64,000 nucleotides of DNA from Pseudomonas eutrophicaquae. Its GTDB lineage: Bacteria > Pseudomonadota > Gammaproteobacteria > Pseudomonadales > Pseudomonadaceae. Each line of letters starts with the position of its first letter. The stretch's first letter is position 1. The notes under the pieces are model-generated. The model was given only the letters and a program-made list of their open reading frames with translations, was not told the origin of the DNA and ran no database searches. This document shows, piece after piece, positions 20,813 to 30,563 of this stretch. The stretch is from the NCBI RefSeq assembly GCF_023544715.1, contig NZ_JAMJEZ010000005.1, forward strand, positions 81,980-145,979, read 5' to 3'. A program made the position numbers and the translations under genes.

Positions 20813-21571
20813 GTGATCTTTTCCAAGGACAGCGATGTCACGCTGGTAGTGACCAGCTGCGGTCGCTTTGATCTGCTCAAGCAGACGCTGGCCAGCTTCG
20901 ATACGTTCAATACGGCCCCGATCCGTGCGGTGCTGATTACCGAAGATTCCGGGGATCCCGCCGTGCAGGCCTGTATCCCCGAGTACTGGCGCGAGCACAC
21001 CACGTTTTTCATCAACCAGCCGCGCCTGGGCCAGCTGCGCTCCATCGATCTGGCCTACGCTCACGTCAAGACGCCGTGGATCTTCCACTGTGAGGATGAC
21101 TGGGCCTTCTATCGCCCGGGCTTCATCGAGGATTCCCGTATTCTGCTGGAGGATGACCCGCAAGCCTTGCAGGTCTGGTTGCGCAGTCTGGCCCATGATC
21201 TGGCGATCCACAGTCCTTATGTGTTTCGTGGCCCGCGCCGCATCGTGCAGGGGGTGGCAGCGTATGAGGTCTGCTCGCAGAAGGCCGACTGGCAGGGCTT
21301 TTCCTTCAACCCCGGGCTGCGCCGACTGGTCGACTATCAGCAGCATGCACCCTATGCCGGGCATGCCAGCGAGAAGGAGCTGTCGCGCTGCTATGCCCAA
21401 GCGCAGCGTCATGCGCTGATCCTTGAAAACGATGCGGTGCTGCATACAGGCTTCGAGGATCATGTCGCCGTACCCGAGGAGCAGCGCAAGAAGGCCAGGC
21501 GGCGCCGGCAGGAGCGTCTGCGTCTGCTGCTGGCCCTGGCAGTGGGGGTGCTGTGCGGATGGCTGTTGTGA
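20813..21571 (+). CDS. GT2-like glycosyltransferase with C-terminal membrane anchor
   Basis: A 252-residue protein. The N-terminal LVVTSCGRFDLLKQTLASF and CEDDWAFY (the D-x-D equivalent) mark a GT-A/GT2-type sugar transferase. The C-terminus is a run of Arg/Lys (about 225-237) followed by a hydrophobic segment LLLALAVGVLCGWLL, a likely tail anchor in the inner membrane. The GTG start is three bases after the previous stop. It overlaps the waaL start, so the anchor-coding part is shared with the next gene's first codons. Confidence 0.76.
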   Translation: MIFSKDSDVTLVVTSCGRFDLLKQTLASFDTFNTAPIRAVLITEDSGDPAVQACIPEYWREHTTFFINQPRLGQLRSIDLAYAHVKTPWIFHCEDDWAFYRPGFIEDSRILLEDDPQALQVWLRSLAHDLAIHSPYVFRGPRRIVQGVAAYEVCSQKADWQGFSFNPGLRRLVDYQQHAPYAGHASEKELSRCYAQAQRHALILENDAVLHTGFEDHVAVPEEQRKKARRRRQERLRLLLALAVGVLCGWLL

Positions 21572-22722
21572 GCCTGCTGGTTCGAGTGCGTCAGGCGCTG
21601 CCCGGGGAGCGCTATTTCGGGCTGGCTGTGCTGGTCTTCATCGCCAGCTACCTGCTGCTGCCGACCAGCAAGATGGTCAACAACACCTTCTATGCCTTGA
21701 TTGCTCTGCCGGCCCTGCTGGTGATGCTGTTCTCGGCCCGTCAGCGGATCGTGCCCGGCGTGGCGCTGCTGGGCTGGGCGCTGCTGCTGGGCTGGCTGCT
21801 GGGGCTGGCGATCCGTGTGGAGGATGGCCAGTCCGCCAAGCATGTGTTGTATGTCGCACTCTTCCTGCTGGCGGTCAGTCAGCTGGTCGATCTGCAGCGG
21901 CTGCGCCAGCGCACGGTGGTTCGTACGCTGTTCTGGGCGCTGGGTTTGTATGTGCTGCTGTCGGCGCTGTGGTACTGGGCGAGTGGTCGCTATGGCGTGG
22001 GCGAGCGGGTGTTATGGCTGCCCGGGCGCATGACCGGGCCGATCTTTACCAGCATGTGGCTGGTGTGCTGCCTGGCGTTGGTCATGCCGCTGTGGTGGCG
22101 TGAGCGGCATCTGGGAGAAATGCTGGCCGGCAATCTGCTGGTGCTGTTTTGCATCAGCTATGTGTTGCAGAGTCGCTCCGGGCTGGTGGGTCTGGCGATC
22201 TTGTGGGGCCTTCTGCTCGGTGCCGTGCTGCTGCGGCATCGCCAGCTGCTGCTGCCAGCGCTGGCCGGGCTGACGGTGCTGGCGGGCGTGTGTGCCTGGG
22301 GGGTCATGCAACTGCCGGAAATGGCCAGCCTGTGGCAGCGTGCCGACTCCGGGCGCCTTGAAATCTGGGGCAAGCTGCTGGATGAGTGGCGCAGCTGTGG
22401 CGTGATGACGGGCTGTGGTATTGATCATGTGATTGCCTCGACCTACAGGGACGGAGCCTTCATCCAGCACCCCCACAACCTCTATCTCTCCCTGGGGCTC
22501 TACAGCGGTCTGCCGGCCCTGCTGCTGTTCCTGACGCTGTTGCTTCTGGCGCTGCATACCGCTTGGCAGCGGCGTGATGCCTGGGGGCTTTATCTGCTGC
22601 TGGCAGCGGTGATGCTCAACTTCGATGGCAGCCGTCTGGTGGGCAATCCCGATGAAATCTGGCTGCTGATCCTGCTGCCGATGGCGCTGCTGATGCAGCG
22701 ACCGGCCGACATGCCACGCTGA
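21559..22722 (+). CDS. waaL: O-antigen ligase WaaL-like integral membrane protein
   Basis: Periplasm-facing polytopic membrane enzyme that joins undecaprenyl-linked O-polysaccharide to lipid A-core. About 387 residues with roughly ten to twelve hydrophobic segments, a long periplasmic loop in the C-terminal half and the HPHNLYLSLGLYSG motif with the conserved ligase His. It occupies the PA4999 (waaL) position before the PA4998-like gene and msbA. Three starts are possible: GTG 21553, ATG 21559 and GTG 21568, the last overlapping the previous TGA in the style of this operon. ATG 21559 was chosen. Confidence 0.86.
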   Translation: MAVVSLLVRVRQALPGERYFGLAVLVFIASYLLLPTSKMVNNTFYALIALPALLVMLFSARQRIVPGVALLGWALLLGWLLGLAIRVEDGQSAKHVLYVALFLLAVSQLVDLQRLRQRTVVRTLFWALGLYVLLSALWYWASGRYGVGERVLWLPGRMTGPIFTSMWLVCCLALVMPLWWRERHLGEMLAGNLLVLFCISYVLQSRSGLVGLAILWGLLLGAVLLRHRQLLLPALAGLTVLAGVCAWGVMQLPEMASLWQRADSGRLEIWGKLLDEWRSCGVMTGCGIDHVIASTYRDGAFIQHPHNLYLSLGLYSGLPALLLFLTLLLLALHTAWQRRDAWGLYLLLAAVMLNFDGSRLVGNPDEIWLLILLPMALLMQRPADMPR

Positions 22723-22744
22723 GTGCCGCCAAGGCGGGCAGGCC

Positions 22745-23347
22745 TCACGCCTGCTCGCAGAGTGCCCAGAGTGCCGCGCTGTCGAAAGGCAGCCCCTCTT
22801 TGCGCAGGTACTTTTCAAAGTGCTCGCGATTGCGTCGGCGCAGCAGCGCGCCGAGGGCGCGACGACGGACCTGCATGTCGGCAATATCGATCAGACCAAA
22901 CTCGCCTTGCGGGGTCAGAACGATGTTGCCGGGATGCAGCGAGCGAAAATACACCCCGCTGGCATGCAGATGGCGGATGAAGGCTGCCAGATCCGGCAGC
23001 AGGGCATTCCAGGCCCCCGGGTCGCGGCGCAGGCGCTGACTCAGGGTTTCACCGGGCAGCGGCTGGTAGCGCACCGCCGTCCAGGCCGGGTCATCCAGCT
23101 GGTAGAGGGTATCGGGTTGCAGCGTGGGGATGCCCAGGCGCTTCAACCCCTCTGCGTTCCGCCAGAAACGTATGGCATGGGGCCGCCACAAGGCCGAAGA
23201 GAGCAGGCGTTTGCGACGAAACAGCTTGAGGATATCGCCACTGGGCAATCGGTATACCTTGGGGCCGAAGCCGTCCTCCTCGAGGATGGTGGCCCCCTGG
23301 ATCAGCCGGTTCAGTTCGGCGCGAGGCAGGGGAGTGTAGTTGGGCAC
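22745..23347 (-). CDS. Kinase-like protein, toluene-tolerance/PA4998-like
   Basis: A 200-residue small kinase-fold protein between waaL and msbA, as PA4998 is in P. aeruginosa. The loop that should read HGDLHPGN is FRSLHPGNIVL, so the catalytic Asp is replaced by Ser, while Asn and the metal-binding motif LIDIADM are kept. It may be a pseudokinase or use altered chemistry. It is convergent with waaL, with 22 bases between stops containing a short CCGCC-AA-GGCGG hairpin (22726-22737), and divergent from msbA. Confidence 0.82.
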   Translation of the reverse strand: MPNYTPLPRAELNRLIQGATILEEDGFGPKVYRLPSGDILKLFRRKRLLSSALWRPHAIRFWRNAEGLKRLGIPTLQPDTLYQLDDPAWTAVRYQPLPGETLSQRLRRDPGAWNALLPDLAAFIRHLHASGVYFRSLHPGNIVLTPQGEFGLIDIADMQVRRRALGALLRRRNREHFEKYLRKEGLPFDSAALWALCEQA

Positions 23348-23482
23348 GGGCAGCTCTCGATGAATCAGGCGGGCATGATGCCCGGATGGTCATGGCGCTG
23401 TCATCCGCCTGCGGTGCGCACCGCCGGGCAGCAGGCGGCAGTGATACTATAGCGCCCTCCCTTGGTGACCCCGAGAGCCGTG

Positions 23483-25282
23483 ATGAGCGAGCCCGTCAGG
23501 CAGGCGAATGCCTCCAGCCTCAAGATCTACCTGCGCCTGCTGGCCTATGTGAAGCCCTATATCGGCTATTTTCTGGTCAGCATCCTTGGCTATGTGATCT
23601 TCGCGTCGACCCAGCCGATGCTGGCCGGCATTCTCAAGTACTTTGTCGATGGGCTGGCCAATCCGGATGCCGCCCTGTTTCCGCAGGTGCCCTGGCTGGC
23701 CGAGTTGCCGCTGCTGCACGCGGTACCGCTGCTGATCGTGCTGATCGCCGCCTGGCAGGGGTTTGGCTCGTTCCTGGGCAACTACTACCTGGCCCGCGTC
23801 TCGCTCGGGCTGGTACATGACCTGCGCGTGGCGCTGTTCAACAGCCTGCTGAGCCTGCCCAACCGCTATTACGATGCACACAACTCCGGGCACCTGATCT
23901 CGCGGATTACCTTCAACGTCACCATGGTCACCGGCGCGGCCACCGATGCCATCAAGGTGGTGATCCGCGAAGGGCTGACGGTGGTGTTCCTGTTCGCCTA
24001 CCTGCTGTGGATGAACTGGCAGTTGACCCTGGTGATGATTGCTATCCTGCCGGTCATTGCTCTGGTGGTGAGCAGTGCCAGCAAGAAGTTTCGCAAGCAG
24101 AGCAAGAAGATCCAGGTGGCGATGGGTGATGTCACCCATGTCGCCTCGGAAACCATCCAGGGGTATCGGGTCGTGCGCAGCTTTGGCGGCGAGGCCTACG
24201 AACAGCAGCGCTTTCTGGCTGCCAGCGAGGACAACACCCGCAAACAGCTGCGCATGGTCAAGACCGGTGCGGTCTATACCCCGACCCTGCAGCTGCTGAT
24301 CTACAGCGCGATGGCGGTGCTGATGTTCCTGGTCCTGCTGCTGCGCGGTGATGCCACCGCTGGTGACCTGGTGGCCTACATCACCGCCGCCGGCCTGCTG
24401 CCCAAGCCGATCCGCCAGCTCTCCGAGGTCAGTGCCAATATCCAGAAGGGCCTGGCGGCGGCCGACAGCATCTTCGAGCAGCTCGATGAAGCCCCGGAAA
24501 CTGACGCCGGTACGGTCGAGCGCGAGCGCATCGATGGACGACTGGAGGTGAAGAACCTCAGCTTTGCCTACCCCGGCAGCGAGCGCCGTGTACTGCAGGA
24601 CATCAGCTTCAGCGTCGAGCCCGGGCAGATGGTGGCGCTGGTCGGGCGTTCCGGCAGTGGCAAGTCGACGCTGGCCAGTCTGATTCCAAGGTTCTACCAG
24701 CACGCGGATGGGCAGATCCTCCTTGATGGGGTGGAGGTGGCCGATTATCGCCTGAGCAACCTGCGCCGGCACATCGCGCTGGTCACCCAGCAGGTCACCC
24801 TGTTCAACGACAGCGTGGCCAGCAACATCGCCTATGGCGATCTGGCCGGCGCCCCGCGCGAGGCGATCGAGCAGGCGGTGACCGATGCCTATGCCCGCGA
24901 GTTCATCGACAAGCTGCCCCGGGGGCTGGATACCGAAGTGGGCGAGAACGGCGTGCTGCTCTCCGGCGGCCAGCGCCAGCGCCTGGCGATTGCCCGCGCA
25001 TTGCTCAAGGATGCGCCGCTGCTGATCCTCGACGAAGCCACCTCGGCGCTGGACACCGAGTCCGAGCGGCACATCCAGGCGGCGCTGGACCGGGTCATGC
25101 AGGGGCGCACCACCCTGGTGATTGCCCACCGCCTGTCCACCATCGAGAAGGCCGATCTGATCCTGGTGATGGATCAGGGTGAGATCATCGAGCGCGGCAG
25201 CCACGCCGAGCTGCTGGCCCGGGGCGGTTTCTATGCCCGTCTGCACGCCATGGGGCTGGATGAGCAGCCGGCCACACTCTGA
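23483..25282 (+). CDS. msbA: Lipid A-core flippase, ABC exporter
   Basis: Homodimeric ABC exporter flipping lipid A-core across the inner membrane. It has 599 residues from the ATG at 23483 (MSEPVRQANASSLKIYLRLL), aligning with the remembered Pseudomonas MsbA start; a GTG 21 bases earlier is less likely. The membrane domain covers about 1-330. In the nucleotide-binding domain, Walker A GRSGSGKST is near residue 388, and the signature LSGGQRQRLAIARAL and Walker B LLILDEATSALD follow. A TGATACTATAG sequence at 23442-23452 could hold its -10 promoter box. Confidence 0.95.
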   Translation: MSEPVRQANASSLKIYLRLLAYVKPYIGYFLVSILGYVIFASTQPMLAGILKYFVDGLANPDAALFPQVPWLAELPLLHAVPLLIVLIAAWQGFGSFLGNYYLARVSLGLVHDLRVALFNSLLSLPNRYYDAHNSGHLISRITFNVTMVTGAATDAIKVVIREGLTVVFLFAYLLWMNWQLTLVMIAILPVIALVVSSASKKFRKQSKKIQVAMGDVTHVASETIQGYRVVRSFGGEAYEQQRFLAASEDNTRKQLRMVKTGAVYTPTLQLLIYSAMAVLMFLVLLLRGDATAGDLVAYITAAGLLPKPIRQLSEVSANIQKGLAAADSIFEQLDEAPETDAGTVERERIDGRLEVKNLSFAYPGSERRVLQDISFSVEPGQMVALVGRSGSGKSTLASLIPRFYQHADGQILLDGVEVADYRLSNLRRHIALVTQQVTLFNDSVASNIAYGDLAGAPREAIEQAVTDAYAREFIDKLPRGLDTEVGENGVLLSGGQRQRLAIARALLKDAPLLILDEATSALDTESERHIQAALDRVMQGRTTLVIAHRLSTIEKADLILVMDQGEIIERGSHAELLARGGFYARLHAMGLDEQPATL

Positions 25283-25309
25283 GCAAACACCCGCACCAAG
25301 GAAGCACAA

Positions 25310-27253
25310 ATGGCAGCAAGCAATATGTTCCGTGCCGATATCAATGGACTACGCGCCTGGGCAGTCGCTGCGGTGGTGCTCTATCACTTCGGCGTACCAG
25401 GGCTTGGCGGTGGCTTTGCCGGGGTCGATGTCTTCTTTGTGATCTCAGGCTTCCTGATGGCCGGCATCGTCGAGCGTGGCCTGGCACAGGGTAATTTCTC
25501 GCTGGCGCGCTTTTATGCCGCGCGTGCTGCGCGCATCTGGCCGGCACTGCTGGTGGTCTGCCTGTCAGTGCTGGCACTGGGCTGGTTCCTGCTGGTCGAC
25601 TCCGAATACAACCGACTCGGCAAGCATGTACGGGACAGCCTGCTGTTTTCCTCCAACCTGCGCTATGCCGATGAAGCGGGGTATTTCGATAGTGCCTCTC
25701 ACGGTAAATGGCTGCTGCATACCTGGTCATTGTCGGTCGAGTGGCAGTTCTATCTGGTGTTCCCGCTGGCCTACCTGCTGCTGCGCCGCCTGCTGGGTGT
25801 TGAGCGCCTGAAGCGGCTGTTGCCCCTGCTGACACTTGCACTGCTGCTGGTTTCGGTGTGGATGGTGCAGCGCATGCCGACCGAGGCATTCTTCACCCTG
25901 CAGTCGCGGGCCTGGGAGATGCTGGTCGGCGCGCTGGTGTTTCTGTATGTCCCCCGGATGGCATGGCGTACGGGCGTGGCTCGACTTCTGCACTACGCAG
26001 GCTTTGTGCTGATTGCCGTCTCCTTCGCACTGGTCGATGAGCTGGCTCAGTGGCCCGGCTGGCCGGCGCTGCTGCCGGTACTGGGTGCGGCGCTGGTGAT
26101 CGCAGCGGCGCAGCCTGGTGTGCTGGTCAGTGGCCGGCTCTGGCAGTGGCTGGGCGACAAGTCCTACTCGATCTATCTCTGGCACTGGCCGGTGATGGTG
26201 CTGCTGCATTTCTTCGAGCGTGCCGGCCAGGGATTATGGGTGCTGGGCGGGATTGCGTTGTCGCTGCTGCTGGGTGGGCTGTCCTATCGCCTCATCGAGC
26301 AGCCGGCGCGCCGCTGGCTGTCGGCACTGCCGCCCTGGCGGGTGCTGCTTGTCTGCCTGCTGGTGATCGGGTTGGCCGCCGGCCTTGCCCAGTATGTACG
26401 CAAGCACACCTTCACGTCCCGTCTGCCGGCCCAGGCCGAGCACTATGCCCGCCAGGCTGATAACCATGATCCGCGCCTGTTCGAATGTCTTCGAGACAAG
26501 GAGGCATGTCGTTATGGCGAGGGACCAACCGATCTGCTGGTGCTGGGTGACAGCCATGCCGCTTCAGTGATCACTGCTGTGGCGGCCAGTCGCGAGGCGG
26601 GGCGCAGTGTGCTGCTGCGGGCGCGTTCAGCGTGTCTGATGGTCTTTGGTGCACAACGCAGCGGCAGCAGCGCTGCAGCCTGTGCTGCACTGCAGGGCTG
26701 GGCAATGAACGAGCTGTCCACGCTCGATCCGCAGATACCGCTGCTGCTGGTCAACCGCACCAGCAGTTACGCCTTCGGCGGCATGCCGGGGGAGGCGGGG
26801 GAGCCGGCTGGTCGGCCAACCTTCTTCTTCTCGCGCCCCTACCGTACGCCGGAGCCGGCCTATCTGCAGGAGTTTCGCAGGCATTACCTGGATACCCTTT
26901 GCACGCTGGCCCGCCAGCGCCCGGTCTATGTGCTGCAGCCCATGCCGGAGATGCTGCTCAATGTCCCCGAAGCGATGGCTCGCGATGCGATCATCGGTCG
27001 TCAGCGTGAACTCTTTTTGCCGCTGGATGCCTACCAGCAGCGACATGCCTTTATCCGCGACCTGCAGCAGGAAGCCGCCAGACAGTGCGGCATAAAGCTG
27101 CTCGATCCGCTGCCTTATCTGTGTCCCGAAGGTCGTTGTCTCGCGGTCCAGGAGGGTCGTGCGCTCTATTACGATGACGACCACCTGAGTGAGTTCGGCA
27201 ACCGCCTGCTGGTGCCGCTGTTTCGCAGCATCCCGACCGGTATACCGCACTGA
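25310..27253 (+). CDS. OafA/YrhL-type membrane O-acyltransferase with C-terminal SGNH domain
   Basis: A 647-residue acyltransferase family 3 protein. The N-terminal [21 protein letters not shown] carries the family's Arg and His motif. About ten membrane segments run to near residue 375. A periplasmic SGNH-like domain follows, with GDSHAAS (Ser415) as nucleophile block and [10 protein letters not shown] near the C-terminus with the Asp/His pair. Such fused proteins acetylate O-antigen or other surface polysaccharides. It lies between msbA and hldE, 27 bases after msbA, so a role in LPS acetylation is likely but inferred. Confidence 0.9.
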   Translation: MAASNMFRADINGLRAWAVAAVVLYHFGVPGLGGGFAGVDVFFVISGFLMAGIVERGLAQGNFSLARFYAARAARIWPALLVVCLSVLALGWFLLVDSEYNRLGKHVRDSLLFSSNLRYADEAGYFDSASHGKWLLHTWSLSVEWQFYLVFPLAYLLLRRLLGVERLKRLLPLLTLALLLVSVWMVQRMPTEAFFTLQSRAWEMLVGALVFLYVPRMAWRTGVARLLHYAGFVLIAVSFALVDELAQWPGWPALLPVLGAALVIAAAQPGVLVSGRLWQWLGDKSYSIYLWHWPVMVLLHFFERAGQGLWVLGGIALSLLLGGLSYRLIEQPARRWLSALPPWRVLLVCLLVIGLAAGLAQYVRKHTFTSRLPAQAEHYARQADNHDPRLFECLRDKEACRYGEGPTDLLVLGDSHAASVITAVAASREAGRSVLLRARSACLMVFGAQRSGSSAAACAALQGWAMNELSTLDPQIPLLLVNRTSSYAFGGMPGEAGEPAGRPTFFFSRPYRTPEPAYLQEFRRHYLDTLCTLARQRPVYVLQPMPEMLLNVPEAMARDAIIGRQRELFLPLDAYQQRHAFIRDLQQEAARQCGIKLLDPLPYLCPEGRCLAVQEGRALYYDDDHLSEFGNRLLVPLFRSIPTGIPH

Positions 27254-27291
27254 GTACGTCTCTTTTCTTTCAGTCAACATCGGAGCCTTTC

Positions 27292-28710
27292 ATGCCGCTG
27301 TCCATGCCCCGTTTCGATCAGGCCCCCGTGCTGGTGGTCGGTGATGTCATGCTCGACCGCTACTGGTACGGCGCGACCAGCCGCATCTCACCGGAGGCGC
27401 CGGTGCCGGTGGTCAAGGTCGAGCAGAGCGAGGATCGCCCGGGGGGAGCCGCCAACGTCGCACTGAACATCGCCGCGCTCGGCGCGCCGGCCTGGCTGGT
27501 CGGGGTGACCGGTACCGACGAGGCGGCCGACAGCCTGACCGCGCGCCTGACCGCCGCCGGGGTCGATGCGCGCTTTCAGCGCATCCAGGGGCAGCCGACC
27601 ATCGTCAAGCTGCGGGTGATGAGCCGCCATCAACAGCTGCTGCGCATGGATTTCGAGGAGCCCTTCGCGACCGATGAAGCGGCACTGCTGGCCGAGGTCG
27701 AGGCGCTGCTCAATCAGGTGCGGGTGCTGATCCTCTCCGATTACGGCAAGGGTGCGCTGAAGAATCACCAGGCGCTGATCCGCGCCGCCCGAGCGCGCGG
27801 GGTGCCGGTGCTGGCCGATCCCAAGGGCCGTGACTTTGCCATCTACCGCGGTGCGACCTTGATCACCCCCAACCTCAGCGAGTTCGAGGCGGTAGTCGGG
27901 CGCTGCGCGGATGAGGCGGAGCTGGTCAGCAAAGGCCTGGCGCTGCTGGCCGATCTTGAGCTTGAGGCCCTGCTGATCACCCGCGGTGAGCACGGCATGA
28001 CCTTGCTGCGCGCCTGCCAGCCTGAGCTGCACCTGCCGGCCCGTGCCCGCGAGGTGTTCGATGTCACAGGGGCCGGCGATACGGTGATTTCTACCCTGGC
28101 CAGCGCGCTGGCGGCCGGCGAGCCGCTGCCCCAGGCCGTGGCGCTGGCCAACCTGGCCGCCAGTATCGTGGTCGGCAAGCTGGGCACCGCCACGGTCAGC
28201 GCGCCGGAGCTGCGCCGCGCTGCGGCGCGCGAGCAGGGCGCCGGGCGTGGGGTGATGACCCTCGATCAGTTGCTGCCGGCCATCGAGGATGCCCGTGCCC
28301 ATGGCGAGCGCATCGTGTTCACCAACGGCTGCTTCGACATCCTGCATGCCGGCCATGTCACTTACCTGGAGCAGGCCCGCGCCCAAGGCGATCGGCTGGT
28401 GGTGGCCATCAATGACGATGCCTCGGTGACCCGCCTCAAGGGACCAGGCCGGCCGATCAACAGCGTCGATCGGCGCATGGCGGTGCTGGCCGGACTCGGC
28501 GCTGTGGACTGGGTGATCAGCTTCAGCGAAGACACCCCAGAAAGCCTGCTTGAGCGCATCTGCCCCGAGGTGCTGGTCAAGGGCGGAGACTATGGCCTGG
28601 ACGGCGTGGTCGGCGCGCCGATCGTGCTGGGCTATGGTGGCGAGGTGAAGGTGCTGAGCTTCGTCGACAGCTGCTCGACCACCGCCATCGTCGAGAAGAT
28701 CCGCGGCTGA
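27292..28710 (+). CDS. hldE: Bifunctional heptose-7-phosphate kinase/heptose-1-phosphate adenylyltransferase
   Basis: Makes ADP-heptose precursor for the WaaC and WaaF enzymes upstream. It has 472 residues: an N-terminal ribokinase-like domain (about 1-315) with GGAANVALN and the anion-hole motif [11 protein letters not shown], and a C-terminal nucleotidyltransferase domain (about 340-472) with [13 protein letters not shown]. Both active sites look complete. GGAG lies six bases before the ATG. An extended hairpin follows the gene at 28724-28758. Confidence 0.96.
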   Translation: MPLSMPRFDQAPVLVVGDVMLDRYWYGATSRISPEAPVPVVKVEQSEDRPGGAANVALNIAALGAPAWLVGVTGTDEAADSLTARLTAAGVDARFQRIQGQPTIVKLRVMSRHQQLLRMDFEEPFATDEAALLAEVEALLNQVRVLILSDYGKGALKNHQALIRAARARGVPVLADPKGRDFAIYRGATLITPNLSEFEAVVGRCADEAELVSKGLALLADLELEALLITRGEHGMTLLRACQPELHLPARAREVFDVTGAGDTVISTLASALAAGEPLPQAVALANLAASIVVGKLGTATVSAPELRRAAAREQGAGRGVMTLDQLLPAIEDARAHGERIVFTNGCFDILHAGHVTYLEQARAQGDRLVVAINDDASVTRLKGPGRPINSVDRRMAVLAGLGAVDWVISFSEDTPESLLERICPEVLVKGGDYGLDGVVGAPIVLGYGGEVKVLSFVDSCSTTAIVEKIRG

Positions 28711-28723
28711 GGGCCGGTGCCAC

Positions 28724-28758
28724 TGCCGGCAGGTGCCCGCTGTGCGGGCTGGCCGGCA
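28724..28758 (+). terminator. Extended hairpin after hldE, possible terminator
   Basis: TGCCGGC at 28724-28730 pairs with GCCGGCA at 28752-28758, and inside it GCCCGC at 28735-28740 pairs with GCGGGC at 28744-28749 around a TGT loop. There is no clean T-run, only CTCTTTC and CTTTT further on. It separates hldE from the type I secretion genes and could act as a weak terminator or an RNA-stability element. Confidence 0.45.
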
Positions 28759-28831
28759 AACTGCTCTTTCAGTCTTTTGCCTGTGTTATTCTCCGGCGCT
28801 TGATTTCCCGGCCGGCCCCTGAGTCTTATCT

Positions 28832-30550
28832 ATGAAACCTACCCCCAAATCGGATCTTGAACAGGCCTTGCTGGCCTGCAAGGGCAGCTTCCTCGCGGTC
28901 GGCTTCTTCAGCCTGTTCGTGAACTTCCTGATGCTGGTGCCCTCCTTTTACATGCTGCAGGTCTACGATCGGGTCATCGCCTCGGGGAGCACCTCGACGC
29001 TGGTGATGCTGACGCTGATCCTGGTGCTGCTGCTGGCCACCATGGGCTCGCTGGAGTGGGTGCGCTCGCGGATCATGGTGCGCATCAGTACCAAGCTGGA
29101 CACCATTCTGGGCGGTCGGCTGTACAAGGCCAGCTTCAAGCAGGCGCTCTACAGCGGCGGGATGAACGCCTCGGCACAGCCCTTGAACGATCTGACCGGC
29201 CTGCGCCAGTTCCTCACCGGCAATGGCCTGTTCGCCTTCTTCGACGCGCCCTGGCTGCCGGTCTATCTGGCCGTGATGTTCATGTTCCACCCGTGGTTCG
29301 GCTGGTTCGCCGTGATCTGTGCGGCTGTGCTGATCTTCCTCGCCTGGGCCAACGAGCGCCTGACCGGCCAGGCCCTCAAGGAAGCCAACAAGGAAAACCT
29401 CTCCGCTACCAGCTTTACCACCAAGAATCTGCGCAACGCCGAGGTGGTCGAGTCGATGGGCATGCTGCCGCAGCTGCTGCGCCGCTGGCAGGAGAAGAAC
29501 AACCGCGTGCTGGAACTGCAAGGCATGGCCAGCGATCGCGCCGGGACCATCACGGCGCTGTCCAAGACCACCCGCATGCTGGTGCAGTCGCTGATCCTGG
29601 GCATCGGTGCCTATCTGGCCCTGCAGCAGGAAATCAGCCCCGGCCTGATGATCGCCGGCTCCATCCTGCTTGGTCGCGCCCTGGCGCCGATCGACCTGAT
29701 GATCGGCTCCTGGAAAGGCTTCACCGCGGCGCGCGGCCAGTATGAGCGCCTCAATGAGCTGCTGGTGCAGATTGCCGCCGAGCCTGAGCGCATGTCGCTG
29801 CCTGCCCCGCAAGGCGCGGTCACGGCCGAAGCGCTGATGGTCACCCCGCCGGGCGCCAAGCAGCCGGTGGTCAAGGGGGTCAGCTTCCAGGTGGCGCCGG
29901 GCGAGTCGGTGGGCATCATCGGCCCGAGCGGTGCCGGCAAGTCGACCCTGGCCCGCGCCCTGCTGGGCATCTGGCCTGCGGCCCACGGCAAGGTGCGTCT
30001 GGATGGCGCTGATGTCTTCACCTGGAAGCGTGACGAGCTGGGGCCGCACATCGGTTACCTGCCGCAGGACATCGAACTGTTCGAGGGCAGCATCGGCGAG
30101 AACATCGCCCGTTTCGGTCCGGTGGATGCGGCGGCGGTGGTCGAGGCGGCGCGTATCGCCGGCGTCCACGAGCTGATCCTGCAGTTCCCGCAGGGTTATG
30201 ACACCGTGATCGGTGCCAGCGGCGGCGGCCTCTCCGGTGGCCAGCGCCAGCGCATCGGCCTGGCGCGTGCCGTGTACGGCAAGCCGCGGCTGATCGTGCT
30301 CGATGAGCCCAACTCCAACCTGGATGATCAGGGCGAACGGGCACTGGCCCAGGCCATGGCACAGCTCAAGGCGAGTGGCACCACCTTGTTCGTCATCACC
30401 CATCGCACCAGCGTGCTGTCGTCGGTGGACAAGCTGATGGTGCTGCGCGATGGCGCGCTGGCCATGTTCGGCCCGCGTGATCAGGTCCTGGGTGAACTGC
30501 AAAAGGCCCAGCAGAGTGCTGCCGTGCAGCGCCCGGTCGGCAACACATAA
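28832..30550 (+). CDS. Type I secretion ABC exporter (PrtD/AprD type)
   Basis: Inner-membrane ATPase-permease of a type I secretion system. It has 572 residues, with a membrane domain at about 20-300 and no N-terminal C39 peptidase domain, as in the protease/lipase/S-layer exporter group. Walker A GPSGAGKST is near residue 364, with signature LSGGQRQRIGLARAV and Walker B LIVLDEPNSNLD. It is the first gene of a three-gene secretion operon. The likely substrates are the RTX protein at 53981-58048 and possibly the repeat protein starting at 63198; no RTX-type gene lies next to it, so this pairing is inferred. Confidence 0.93.
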   Translation: MKPTPKSDLEQALLACKGSFLAVGFFSLFVNFLMLVPSFYMLQVYDRVIASGSTSTLVMLTLILVLLLATMGSLEWVRSRIMVRISTKLDTILGGRLYKASFKQALYSGGMNASAQPLNDLTGLRQFLTGNGLFAFFDAPWLPVYLAVMFMFHPWFGWFAVICAAVLIFLAWANERLTGQALKEANKENLSATSFTTKNLRNAEVVESMGMLPQLLRRWQEKNNRVLELQGMASDRAGTITALSKTTRMLVQSLILGIGAYLALQQEISPGLMIAGSILLGRALAPIDLMIGSWKGFTAARGQYERLNELLVQIAAEPERMSLPAPQGAVTAEALMVTPPGAKQPVVKGVSFQVAPGESVGIIGPSGAGKSTLARALLGIWPAAHGKVRLDGADVFTWKRDELGPHIGYLPQDIELFEGSIGENIARFGPVDAAAVVEAARIAGVHELILQFPQGYDTVIGASGGGLSGGQRQRIGLARAVYGKPRLIVLDEPNSNLDDQGERALAQAMAQLKASGTTLFVITHRTSVLSSVDKLMVLRDGALAMFGPRDQVLGELQKAQQSAAVQRPVGNT

Positions 30551-30563
30551 ACGGATCGACAGA

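Noticed and set aside
28764-28792. Sigma-70 promoter for the secretion operon
   Set aside because: TATTCT at 28787-28792 resembles a -10 box, but the hexamer 17 bases upstream (CTCTTT) is not a -35, so it was not listed as a feature.
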